A program made the position numbers and the translations under genes. Shown piece by piece: positions 7,827 through 15,886 of a DNA stretch of 32,883 nt (the first letter of the stretch is position 1; each line of letters opens with the position of its first letter). Source of the DNA: DATJOQ01 sp050010455 (GTDB lineage Bacteria > Desulfobacterota > Binatia > Binatales > Binataceae). The notes below the pieces were generated by a model. The model did no database searches. It was given only the letters and a program-made list of their open reading frames with translations, and had not been told where the DNA came from. The stretch is taken from assembly GCA_050010455.1 (NCBI GenBank), contig JBEKLA010000018.1:1-32883 (forward strand), written 5' to 3'.

Positions 7827-8144
7827 ATGATTTCGCTTTCTGAAAACGCCGTCGCCAAGATCAAGCAGTTGATGGCCGGGAAGCCACCCGGATCCGGACT
7901 GCGGGTCAAGGTGGTGGGCGGCGGATGCTCCGGGCTCCAGTATCGGATGGAGATTGACGAAGCCAAGGAGCGCGACAAGGTCTTCGAGCGCGACGGAGCC
8001 CGGTTGCTGGTCGATAAGAAGAGTTTCCTGTATCTCAACGGCACTGAATTGGACTACGCGGAGGAGCTGATGTCGGCAGGCTTCCGGCTCCATAATCCTA
8101 ACGTCAAGCATTCCTGTGGATGTGGCGAATCTTTTACCGTATGA
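7827..8144 (+). CDS. iscA: A-type Fe-S carrier IscA
   Basis: A 105-residue protein of the HesB/IscA family that carries Fe-S clusters from IscU to target enzymes. The three conserved cysteines are C34 in GGGCSGLQY and C97 and C99 in the C-terminal HSCGCGESFTV. The body (LRVKVVGGGCSGLQYRMEID) is typical of the family. Position between iscU and hscB supports IscA rather than ErpA or SufA, which sequence alone separates poorly. Spacing to hscB is 33 bases. Confidence 0.93.
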   Translation: MISLSENAVAKIKQLMAGKPPGSGLRVKVVGGGCSGLQYRMEIDEAKERDKVFERDGARLLVDKKSFLYLNGTELDYAEELMSAGFRLHNPNVKHSCGCGESFTV

Positions 8145-8177
8145 AACGGTCGAAGAGAGAGCGGTATCGGCAACGTT

Positions 8178-8840
8178 ATGATTCGGTGTCCCTCGTGCGC
8201 GCGGCAACAGGAACCGCAACTGATATGTCGCGATTGTGGCTCCCCCCTGGCGCTTGAAGTCGATTATTTTGCGGCGTTGGGCTTTCCTCGCCGGCTGACT
8301 TTGGGGGCAAGCCAGCTGGAGCGCGCTTACCATGAGCGCGGCCGCCTCCTCCACCCTGATCGCTTCGCTGTTGAGTCACAAGCGATTCGCGAGGCCAGCC
8401 TCGCGAGCACGGCGCTGCTAACGCGCAGCTATCGCACGCTGCGCGATCCCGTCAGCCGGGGCCGTTATTGGCTGGAATTGAGGGGCGAGAAGCTCGCTGA
8501 GGACAACAAGCGCGTTCCTACTGATATCGCCGCGCTGGTGTTCGAGGTGCAAGAGGAGTTGGCCGAACTGCGCGACTCTATCGCCTCGAATCGCAGCGCA
8601 AGCGAAAAGCTTGTAACCGCTATACGCGAACGCCGTCAAACCTTACAGTCGTCATTAGATGAAGAGCTGAAACAGCTTGAAAAGAACTTCGCCGAGTGGG
8701 ACGGCCAGGCGGCTGACAGTGCCGGCTTAACGCAAAATCTTAAAGCGACACTTTCGATAATTGCTTATTTAAGGACCCTAATTCGGGACGTGGATCGCGA
8801 ATTACAGCCCCTAACGCCAGTGGAATACAGGGCCCTTTAA
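8178..8840 (+). CDS. hscB: J-domain co-chaperone HscB with N-terminal Cys4 motif
   Basis: A 220-residue co-chaperone that delivers IscU to HscA and stimulates HscA ATP hydrolysis. The J domain spans about residues 28-100, with the essential HPD at 59-61 (GRLLHPDRF). The C-terminal helical domain to about 205 (FEVQEELAELRDSIAS and following) would bind IscU. The N-terminus has four cysteines, C4-x2-C7 and C17-x2-C20, a likely zinc site. E. coli HscB (171 residues) lacks it, but eukaryotic HSC20 carries a comparable Cys4 domain. That extension plus a longer C-terminus explains the greater length. The gene is 52 bases ahead of hscA. Confidence 0.93.
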   Translation: MIRCPSCARQQEPQLICRDCGSPLALEVDYFAALGFPRRLTLGASQLERAYHERGRLLHPDRFAVESQAIREASLASTALLTRSYRTLRDPVSRGRYWLELRGEKLAEDNKRVPTDIAALVFEVQEELAELRDSIASNRSASEKLVTAIRERRQTLQSSLDEELKQLEKNFAEWDGQAADSAGLTQNLKATLSIIAYLRTLIRDVDRELQPLTPVEYRAL

Positions 8841-8892
8841 TCGAACCAAATCGTCTCGACCAAACACCCATTTGGTGTAGGCGAAGCTTTCA

Positions 8893-10755
8893 ATGACCAC
8901 TATTTTTGGTATAGACCTCGGTACCACGAACAGCCTGATAGCGGTGATGGACGGGGACCGTCCACGCGTGATTGCCGATCCAAAGACGGGCGATCCGCTG
9001 TTGCCGTCAGTCGTCGCGCTGGCGCCGGATGCCTGTGTAGCGGTGGGTCAGAAGGCTATCGAGTTGGAACCGCATTTCAACGTCGAACGCGACGGCCAGA
9101 TATGTGCGGTCGGCATGGCCGGAGGCGACTACGGCGCCGTGATTCGGTCAGTTAAGCGCTATATGGGCCTTGGAGGCGGAGAAGTGGCGCCTGAAGACCG
9201 TCAGCGCTATGCATTTGCCGATCTGACTGGGCCGGTGGTGCGATTTAAGGTGGGCAGCCGGAGCTATACCCCGCCTCAGATTTCGGCAGAAATCCTGCGG
9301 GCGCTTAAGAATTGGGCAGAAGCCAGCGGCTCGGAAAGCGTCGACAAAGTGGTCATAACGGTTCCGGCCTATTTTAACGATGGCCAACGCCAGGCGACAA
9401 AAGACGCCGGTCGACTGGCTGGCCTCGACGTCGTCCGGCTGGTGAATGAGCCCACTGCTGCTTCGTTGGCATACGGTTTGCAAGGCATGGCAACCGGGCG
9501 GGTGGCTGTTTACGATTTTGGTGGCGGAACGTTCGATATTTCGATCCTGAGCATCAAGGAAGGGATTTTTGAGGTCCTTGCGACCAACGGCGATACTCAC
9601 CTCGGCGGCGACGATTTGGATCGCGCGCTGGTGGGGTTTATCCTCGCCGATCTCTCCGAATCGGATCGAGTCGAGCGCCATATTTGGAACAGTGCGCGCC
9701 GAGAGGCCGAAGCGGCCAAAAGGCGCTTGAGTACGATGGAAAGCACGGATTTGGTCGTCGAACTGCCTGGACGGACGCTGCGCAAGAGTTTGACTCGTGC
9801 CGAGTTCGAGCGCATGGTCGACGGCTTGGTGAATCGCACGCTTGACAGATGCGCTTTGGCGCTCAAGGACGCCGAGCTTAAGCCCTCCGCAATTGACGCG
9901 GTGGTGCTGGTAGGCGGCTCGACGCGGGTGCCATTGGTGCGCCGTCGCGTAGAGGAGTTTTTTGGCCGCAGCCCCCTGTGTTCCCTTGATCCGGACCAAG
10001 TGGTGGCGCTGGGCGCCGCGGTTCAAGCGGGAATCCTGACCGGAGCGCGGCGCGACCTGCTGCTGCTCGACGTGGTGCCGTTGTCGCTGGGAATCGAGAC
10101 CATGGGCGGTGTGATGGAGCGGCTGATCCATCGCAACACCACTATTCCCACAAGCGTCAGGGAGATGTTCACGACGGCGGTCGATAATCAGACCCACGTC
10201 GATATTCACGTGGTGCAGGGGGAGCGCGAGCTGGCGAGCGACTGTCGCAGCCTGGCGCGCTTCAAGCTCGGGCCGATCGAGCCGCAGCCGGCAGGGATGC
10301 CGCGAATCGAGGTCACGTTCTTGATCGACGCCAACGGTATCTTGAACGTTACCGCGCGCGATCAGCGAACCGGACGCGAGCATTCGGTGGACGTCAAGCC
10401 CAGTTATGGCCTGACCGACGAAGAAATCGAAAGGATGTTGGAAGAAGCGATCGATCTAGGCGAAGAGGATCTAAGTCAGCGCATGCTGATACAGGCGCGC
10501 AACGACGCCGAGCAGATGCTCGCCGCTATCGCCAAGCAATTGGGCGAATATGGCGGTCTGCTCGACAGTGCTGAACGCGCCGGGATCGACGAAATAGTGT
10601 CGCGGCTGGACAGCGTCCGTACGGGCGGCGATCGCGAAGCTATTGCCCGGTTGGTTGAAGAATTGAATCAGGCGACTACGCCCTTCGCGCAGCGGATCAT
10701 GGATGAAGCAATAGGGGAGGCGTTAGAGAAGAAGTCGGTTCAGGATTTGTCATGA
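8893..10755 (+). CDS. hscA: Fe-S biogenesis Hsp70 chaperone HscA
   Basis: A 620-residue specialised Hsp70 that binds the LPPVK motif of IscU and promotes cluster release. The ATPase domain has all three Hsp70 signatures: GIDLGTTNSLIAVM at about 6-19, VYDFGGGTFDISIL near 205-218, and VVLVGGSTRVPLVRRRVEEF near 325-344. The substrate-binding domain follows from about 385 (LLLLDVVPLSLGIETMGG), with a helical lid to the end. Length and placement directly after hscB and before iscX support HscA over DnaK, as does the lack of DnaK's long acidic Gly-rich C-terminal tail. iscX begins 71 bases later. Confidence 0.95.
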   Translation: MTTIFGIDLGTTNSLIAVMDGDRPRVIADPKTGDPLLPSVVALAPDACVAVGQKAIELEPHFNVERDGQICAVGMAGGDYGAVIRSVKRYMGLGGGEVAPEDRQRYAFADLTGPVVRFKVGSRSYTPPQISAEILRALKNWAEASGSESVDKVVITVPAYFNDGQRQATKDAGRLAGLDVVRLVNEPTAASLAYGLQGMATGRVAVYDFGGGTFDISILSIKEGIFEVLATNGDTHLGGDDLDRALVGFILADLSESDRVERHIWNSARREAEAAKRRLSTMESTDLVVELPGRTLRKSLTRAEFERMVDGLVNRTLDRCALALKDAELKPSAIDAVVLVGGSTRVPLVRRRVEEFFGRSPLCSLDPDQVVALGAAVQAGILTGARRDLLLLDVVPLSLGIETMGGVMERLIHRNTTIPTSVREMFTTAVDNQTHVDIHVVQGERELASDCRSLARFKLGPIEPQPAGMPRIEVTFLIDANGILNVTARDQRTGREHSVDVKPSYGLTDEEIERMLEEAIDLGEEDLSQRMLIQARNDAEQMLAAIAKQLGEYGGLLDSAERAGIDEIVSRLDSVRTGGDREAIARLVEELNQATTPFAQRIMDEAIGEALEKKSVQDLS

Positions 10756-10826
10756 TGCGGCCCTTTGGAAGCGTGCAAACTGTGAAATCGGCCTTATAGC
10801 AAGTCGAGAAACAGGAGCAATTCGAG

Positions 10827-11042
10827 ATGGGCCTAAAGTGGCAGGATGCGGAAGAAATCGCGGAAATATTAGCGGAAAACCATCCGGGAGTAGATCCGCT
10901 GGATGTTCGGTTTACGGATTTGCGCCAATGGGTACACGATCTCGATGAATTTGAAGATGATCCGGCGGCCTCAAATGAGTCTTTGCTTGAGGCAATCCAG
11001 ATGGCGTGGCACGAAATCTATCAGGATGAGAACGAAGGCTAA
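10827..11042 (+). CDS. iscX: IscX, small acidic regulator of Fe-S assembly
   Basis: A 71-residue acidic protein. E. coli IscX (YfhJ, 66 residues) binds IscS and iron and tunes the rate of cluster assembly. The family pattern is clear: LKWQDAEEIAEILAENHP at the N-terminus, DPLDVRFTDLRQWV in the middle and DEFEDDPAASNESLLEAIQ toward the C-terminus. A good ribosome binding site AGGAG at 10813-10817 lies 9 bases before the ATG. In E. coli fdx lies between hscA and iscX; here that ferredoxin gene is missing, and only 71 non-coding bases separate hscA from iscX. Confidence 0.93.
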   Translation: MGLKWQDAEEIAEILAENHPGVDPLDVRFTDLRQWVHDLDEFEDDPAASNESLLEAIQMAWHEIYQDENEG

Positions 11043-11108
11043 TTGAATACAAAACCTGGTGTCAACGTCTGATACTAGGAAAGCGTCTATGGATTAGGAG
11101 GGGCGGTG

Positions 11109-11660
11109 GTGGACATTAACGGGAATGTGACTGGCAACAAGGAAGGAAAGATGCAAGAGCGAGAAACATTGGACGAGAGGCTGCCAGGGTTGTTCGAACC
11201 CGACACCCTTTTGCCCGTGCAATATTTCGAGGCGATGCGCCGCAAGCACCTGCTTGAGGGTGAGAAGCGTCTGATTTTGAGCGTTTTGGAAGACGCTATC
11301 GAATGCTTCATGAAGTGCATCAGTTCCCCGACTAATAAGGGACAGCGGCTGTTTCGAGATGCCGAAGAGTGGATCAATCTCGAAGACAAGAAGTGGATAT
11401 TCTCGTTCGATAACGTTTGCGAGATGCTGGATATCAATCCTGAATATCTGCGCCGCGGTCTGCGCGTCTGGAAGGAGCGCAAGCTAACGGCGGCCGTGGA
11501 AGAGGCGCAGCGGGCGGCGGCGATTCCGGCTCCCGAGCCTGCGATGCCGACAGTCATCGCGCAGCCGGCAAAAAGCTATCGAACGGAAAGGCCGACCCAG
11601 TCCAAGCACGAATCGCGTGAGAGCCGAGGCCGACGAACGTTGGCCAAGGCGCGCGCCTAA
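11109..11660 (+). CDS. Conserved-looking hypothetical protein at end of isc operon
   Basis: A 183-residue protein not assigned to a named family. The central part, about residues 35-125, looks like a compact helical domain: YFEAMRRKHLLEGEKRLIL, then ECFMKCISSPTNKGQRLF, DAEEWINLEDKKWIFSFDNV and CEMLDINPEYLRRGLRVW. The last two segments resemble the helices of a DNA-binding helix-turn-helix. The C-terminus is a low-complexity Ala/Pro stretch and a basic tail ending in GRRTLAKARA. I chose the GTG at 11109 because AGGAGG at 11096-11101 lies 7 bases before it; the adjacent GTG at 11106 and an ATG at 11151 (after AAGGAAGGA) are alternatives. It is 66 bases after iscX and is followed by a strong hairpin, so it is probably the last gene of that transcript and might be a regulator. 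Confidence 0.75.
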   Translation: MDINGNVTGNKEGKMQERETLDERLPGLFEPDTLLPVQYFEAMRRKHLLEGEKRLILSVLEDAIECFMKCISSPTNKGQRLFRDAEEWINLEDKKWIFSFDNVCEMLDINPEYLRRGLRVWKERKLTAAVEEAQRAAAIPAPEPAMPTVIAQPAKSYRTERPTQSKHESRESRGRRTLAKARA

Positions 11661-11686
11661 ACTCGCAACTCGCGTTCTCGCTATTA

Positions 11687-11721
11687 AACGCCGAGGCCGG
11701 GCGACTGCCCGGCTCGGCGTT
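11687..11721 (+). terminator. Strong hairpin ending the isc transcript
   Basis: Bases 11687-11702 and 11707-11721 pair over 15 bp with a single bulged G and a 4-base loop (GACT). It begins 27 bases after the stop codon of the last plus-strand gene. There is no clear T-run after it (TGTGCTT follows). The gene on the other side is on the minus strand and ends at 11821, so the hairpin may stop transcription from both directions. Confidence 0.65.
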
Positions 11722-11820
11722 GTGCTTATCTGAGCGTCACGTCAATCCGAAGATCGCTCTGACTTCGCCGTCGCCGCCGACTCACTGCAGCGAGCGCGAT
11801 TGCGCGTCCCCGCGTGCCGG

Positions 11821-12819
11821 CTAGCGCGGCGCCAAAGCCTCGAGTGCATGCAGGACATTGGCGCGCCTGCGCTCCGGATCGCGCGCGAATGAGGTTAACA
11901 GCAACGTCGCCGTGGTTACCCCAGCAGCGGCGTAAGCCTGAAGCCGCTTGCGGCAGGTGTCCGCGTCGCCGAAAACGTGGGTCGACTCGACCATCTGGTC
12001 CGAGACGCACTGCAGCGCTTTCTTGCGATCGCCGGCGTTCCAAGCTGCGATCGCTTCGGCCGCTTCGTTCTCGAATCCAATCCATCGGAAGAACTGATTG
12101 TACTGCGGCACCGTGACATAGGCGGTCAACGAGCGGCGCAGCTCGGCCCTCACCTGGTCGACATCTTCATCGACCACGGTGACGATCCGGCACACAAGGT
12201 CAAGCTTGGCAGGGTCCTTAGCGGCGGCAAGCGCGCCCTGCTTGATCTGATCGAGCATCGTCGAGAGCGTCTCCGGGGTGATGTAGTTTGTGATGACTCC
12301 GTCGCCTATTTCTCCGGCCGTGCGCAGCATCAGCGGGCCCTGAGCGCCAATGAAAATCGGCGGCGGCGCGTCGAGTTGGAAGTCGAGCCGAAAGCCATTG
12401 ATCTTGAACGTCTTGGCATCCATCACCACCCGGTTCTTGGCGAAGATGGCGCGTAACGCTTCGACCGTTTCGCGAACGCGAGTGACCGGCTTCTTGAACG
12501 GAACGTCCATCCACTGCTGGACGATGATCGGCGTTGAAGTTCCGAGTCCCAGGATCAGGCGGCCGTTCGAGATCTGCTGGACTGTCGCCGCCGACATCGC
12601 GATCAACGCCGGCGGACGCGTGAATACCGGGACGATCGCCGTGCCCAGCCGCAATTTCTCGCTTACCGCCGCCGCTGCCGCCAACGGAGCAAACGCGTCG
12701 TTGCTAAACGACTCCATCGACCAGAGGTCTGTGTATCCCAGCGATTCGGCACGCCGCACCAGGTCGAGAACACCGCGGTTCTGAAATCCTTCAAGCGGAA
12801 TCGTAATCCCAAGACGCAT
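11821..12819 (-). CDS. Luciferase-like (LLM) flavin/F420-dependent oxidoreductase
   Basis: A 332-residue TIM-barrel enzyme of the bacterial luciferase-like family, which uses FMN or coenzyme F420 for oxidation or monooxygenation. Seen are the first strand MRLGITIPLEG, the motif ESLGYTDLWSMES near 27-39, the strand LRLGTAIVPVFTRPPALIA near 56-74 and GRLILGLGTSTPIIV near 86-100. The form GLGTS resembles the F420-dependent N5,N10-methylene-tetrahydromethanopterin reductase-like branch, but cofactor choice cannot be settled from sequence alone. ATG start with an AGGTGAG site just upstream. The next gene upstream on the same strand ends about 80 bases away. Substrate unknown. Confidence 0.85.
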   Translation of the reverse strand: MRLGITIPLEGFQNRGVLDLVRRAESLGYTDLWSMESFSNDAFAPLAAAAAVSEKLRLGTAIVPVFTRPPALIAMSAATVQQISNGRLILGLGTSTPIIVQQWMDVPFKKPVTRVRETVEALRAIFAKNRVVMDAKTFKINGFRLDFQLDAPPPIFIGAQGPLMLRTAGEIGDGVITNYITPETLSTMLDQIKQGALAAAKDPAKLDLVCRIVTVVDEDVDQVRAELRRSLTAYVTVPQYNQFFRWIGFENEAAEAIAAWNAGDRKKALQCVSDQMVESTHVFGDADTCRKRLQAYAAAGVTTATLLLTSFARDPERRRANVLHALEALAPR

Positions 12820-12897
12820 CGGCTCACCTCCGATTGCGCCACGCTAGCGCATCGAAGTCCGCGATTACAGCATTTGCAAAGATCGCGGCAGCGCCGC

Positions 12898-15756
12898 TCA
12901 GCGAAGATTCAGCACCTGCGCCAGATGGAGCGGGCGGCGGCCGGAACAGAATTGCGCGATCTGCGAGCGGCAGGAAAAGCCGTCCGCGATTATCATCGTC
13001 TCCGGATCGCTGGCGCGCACCGCCGGTAGCAGCACGCGCTCGCCGATCTTGCGCGACACCTCGAAGTGGTCGTCGTCATAGCCGAACGCTCCGGCCATCC
13101 CGCAGCATCCGGCGTCCAGTTCAGTGAGCGCGAGTCCGGGGATTTGTCCAAGCAGCTTGAGCTCGCCGGCGAGGCCCGCAATCGCCTTCTGATGGCAGTG
13201 GCCGTGGATAATCGCGCGTCCCGCTATCGGCTGGGGCATAAAGGCGGGGGCTTCACGCACCAGGAATTCGTCCAGCATCAGCGCGCGATCCGAGAGCGCT
13301 CGCACCCGCGAATCGCGCGGCATCAAGCGCGGCAACTCGTCGCGAAACGTCAACAGGCAGCTCGGTTCGAGGCCGACGACAAAGACCTCGCGTTCGACGA
13401 AGGGCGTGAGCACATCGACGATCCGTGCCAGGCCGCGCTTGGCGAGATCGAGCATGCCTCGGTCAAAGAGCGGACGGCCGCAACATAAATCGACCGGCGG
13501 GATGACGACGCGGAAGCCCGCGCGTTCGAGCACTTCGACCGCCGCCACTGCGACTTCGGGCTGGAAGAAATTGTTGAACGTGTCGGGAAACAGCATCACT
13601 TCGCGCGCGCCTGGATTCGCGCCGGCGCGGCGGATAAACCACGAACGAAATGAAAGTGGCGCTATACGCGGTAGGGTGCGTTCGCGATGGACCCCGAGTA
13701 TCCGCTTGAGAATTCCTGAGGACGCGGTACTGGTGGCGAGCGCGTTGACGATACGCGGCGCCGCCGTGCCCAGCCGCGCGAAATCGTGAATGCGGCCGAA
13801 CACGCGATCGCGCAACGGGCGTCGCTTCGCCTGATAATAGTGCGCGAGGAATTCGGCCTTGTACGCCGCGAGATCGACTCCGGCCGGGCACTCGCGCTTG
13901 CATCCTTTGCACGACAGGCAGAGATCGAGCGCCTCGCGCACCGATTCGTCGGCCATCCCGCCCTTGAGCAGATCCCCGCTCAACGCTTCGAACAGGATGT
14001 GGGCCCGGCCGCGAGTGGAATGCGTCTCTTCGCGCGTCGCCATGTATGACGGGCACATCGTGCCGGCGTCGAGCTTGCGGCACTTGCCTATACCGACGCA
14101 TCGGAGCACCGCGCCCGCCAGTCCTCCGTCGTCACTGAAATCGAAATGAGTTGTTGGCGACGCCGGTTGATGGCCGGTGCTGAGCCTCAGGTGCGAATCG
14201 ATAGCGGTGGGACGAACGATCACGCCAGGATTCAGCATGCCGTCGGGATCGAACGCGTGCTTGAACTCGGCGAAGCCGTCGATTAACTCGGGTCCGAAGG
14301 TTTTGGGCAGGAACTCCGAGCGCGCTCGGCCGTCGCCGTGCTCGCCCGATAGCGAACCACCGAACTCGACGACCAGGTCGGCGATTTCCTCCATCGCGGC
14401 GCGAAAGCGCGTAACTCCCGCGGCGCTCTCAAGGTCGAAGTTGATTCGGCAGTGGACGCATCCGTCGCCGAAATGTCCGTAGTAGACCGCCGCTTCGAGC
14501 CGATGCGCCGAAAGCAGACGCGCGAACCGGCGCAGATATGCTCCGAGCTTGGCCGGCGCCACCGCAACGTCTTCGGCGCCGGGCCAGGTGCGTGGAAACC
14601 CTGGAATCGCGGCGCTGGCTCCGAGGCCCGAATCGCGCAAGGTCCAAATCCCGCGCTGCTCGCTCTCGCTGGTCAGGACCGCGATACCGAGACAATCGGG
14701 AATGCGCCGGGCACGCTCGCGCACTGCCTCGGCGCGGGCGCGCGACTCGTCTTCGGTTTCGCCGCCGAGCTCGACCAGCAGGTAGCTGTGGCCCTCGGGC
14801 AGCAATCGCAGCAGATCGGTGTGCGAGCCGGTGATTTTGCAAAACTCGGTCAGGCGATGGTCAAACGCTTCGAGCGCGTCGGGGCGATGCTCAAGGATCC
14901 AGGGAGCGTTGTCGGCGGCAACGAAGATGTCGCGGAATCCGATCACGCAGAGCGCGCGACGCTTCGGTCGCGGCACCAGCCGCAACGTCGCGCCGAGCGT
15001 TATCGCGAGCGTGCCCTCGGAACCGACGATCGCGCGGGCGAGGTTGAAGCCGTTCTCCGGCAACAACTGGTCGAGATTGTATCCCGAGACGCGGCGCGGG
15101 ATACGCGGATAGCGCTCGCGGATCAAATCGCCGTAACGATCGCGCAGATCGCGCAAGCGGCCATACAATTCGCCGATGCGGCCGCTTGCGGCTATGGCCG
15201 CCTCTCCATCCGACGGAGCGCCCAGCGTCAGCCGCGCGCCGTCGTAGAGCAGGACGTCGAGCGCCTCGACATTGTCGACGGTCTTGCCGTACGCGACCGA
15301 GTGCGCACCGCAAGAGTTGTTGCCGATCATGCCCCCGATATTGCATCGATCCCTGGTGGCGGGATCGGGCGCGAAAAACAGATCGTGACGGAGTAGGGCG
15401 GCGTTGAGCTGTGACTGCACGACTCCCGGCTCGACCGTCACAACCTTTCGTTTGGCGTCGATCTCGCCGATCGCTGCCATGTACTTCGAGAAGTCCAGCA
15501 CGAGAGCAGCATTGCAGCACTGGCCGGCGAGGCTGGTGCCGGCGCCGCGCGGCAGGATCGGCAGGCGATTTTCGCGCGCGAGCGCCACGGCCGCGATAAC
15601 ATCGCCGGCGTGGCGTGGTATCACGACGCCGAGCGGCACCAAGCGATAATTCGAGGCGTCGGTCGCGTACAGCGCGCTCGAGGCCGGATCGAAGCGCACT
15701 TCACCGTCGATCGAGCGGCGCAATTCATTTTCTAAGGCGGCGAGCGAGTCCATCAC
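12898..15756 (-). CDS. FAD- and Fe-S-containing dehydrogenase, glycolate/D-lactate type fusion
   Basis: A 952-residue two-part enzyme that joins what are GlcD and GlcF in E. coli. Residues ~30-200 form the FAD-binding domain (PRGAGTSLAGQ and GGMIGNNSCGAHSVAYGK). About 230-500 form the FAD-linked oxidase C-terminal domain with SGEHGDGRARSEFLP. About 545-640 hold ferredoxin-like cysteines (GKCRKLDAGTMCPSY, then CLSCKGCKRECP). The last third has two cysteine-rich CCG-type repeats (LCCGRPLFDRG and AGCCGMAGAFGYD) that probably bind a further cluster or a quinone reductase partner. Such fusions oxidise 2-hydroxyacids (D-lactate, glycolate, 2-hydroxyglutarate) and pass electrons to the respiratory chain. 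Length is normal for the fusion and the frame is intact. Exact substrate not predictable. Confidence 0.9.
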   Translation of the reverse strand: MMDSLAALENELRRSIDGEVRFDPASSALYATDASNYRLVPLGVVIPRHAGDVIAAVALARENRLPILPRGAGTSLAGQCCNAALVLDFSKYMAAIGEIDAKRKVVTVEPGVVQSQLNAALLRHDLFFAPDPATRDRCNIGGMIGNNSCGAHSVAYGKTVDNVEALDVLLYDGARLTLGAPSDGEAAIAASGRIGELYGRLRDLRDRYGDLIRERYPRIPRRVSGYNLDQLLPENGFNLARAIVGSEGTLAITLGATLRLVPRPKRRALCVIGFRDIFVAADNAPWILEHRPDALEAFDHRLTEFCKITGSHTDLLRLLPEGHSYLLVELGGETEDESRARAEAVRERARRIPDCLGIAVLTSESEQRGIWTLRDSGLGASAAIPGFPRTWPGAEDVAVAPAKLGAYLRRFARLLSAHRLEAAVYYGHFGDGCVHCRINFDLESAAGVTRFRAAMEEIADLVVEFGGSLSGEHGDGRARSEFLPKTFGPELIDGFAEFKHAFDPDGMLNPGVIVRPTAIDSHLRLSTGHQPASPTTHFDFSDDGGLAGAVLRCVGIGKCRKLDAGTMCPSYMATREETHSTRGRAHILFEALSGDLLKGGMADESVREALDLCLSCKGCKRECPAGVDLAAYKAEFLAHYYQAKRRPLRDRVFGRIHDFARLGTAAPRIVNALATSTASSGILKRILGVHRERTLPRIAPLSFRSWFIRRAGANPGAREVMLFPDTFNNFFQPEVAVAAVEVLERAGFRVVIPPVDLCCGRPLFDRGMLDLAKRGLARIVDVLTPFVEREVFVVGLEPSCLLTFRDELPRLMPRDSRVRALSDRALMLDEFLVREAPAFMPQPIAGRAIIHGHCHQKAIAGLAGELKLLGQIPGLALTELDAGCCGMAGAFGYDDDHFEVSRKIGERVLLPAVRASDPETMIIADGFSCRSQIAQFCSGRRPLHLAQVLNLR

Positions 15757-15826
15757 GACGTTCTCGCCGCAAAGTTTAGTTCAATCGATGCGTCGCCAAC
15801 AGGGTGTTAGATTTGGATAGGGACGA

Positions 15827-15869
15827 GCGGCGCACGGGCTGCAATCCTTTGTCGCAACCCGCGCGCCGC
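15827..15869 (-). terminator. Hairpin downstream of the MDR reductase gene
   Basis: GCGGCGCACGGG (15827-15838) and CCCGCGCGCCGC (15858-15869) pair at 11 of 12 positions around a 19-base loop. It starts 18 bases past the stop of the minus-strand reductase gene and lies before the FAD dehydrogenase gene, so it probably separates their transcripts. No T-run. Confidence 0.55.
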
Positions 15870-15886
15870 ACGCGTGCAGAGACTCG

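Noticed and set aside
9148..10383. A 411-codon open frame on the minus strand inside hscA
   Set aside because: It lies wholly antisense to a well-conserved Hsp70 gene, is rich in Arg, His and Gln, and has no ribosome binding site or recognisable motif. It is a by-product of GC-rich codon use.
10756..10826. A remnant of fdx between hscA and iscX
   Set aside because: The 71 bases are too short and show no CxxxxCxxC-like coding remnant in any frame.
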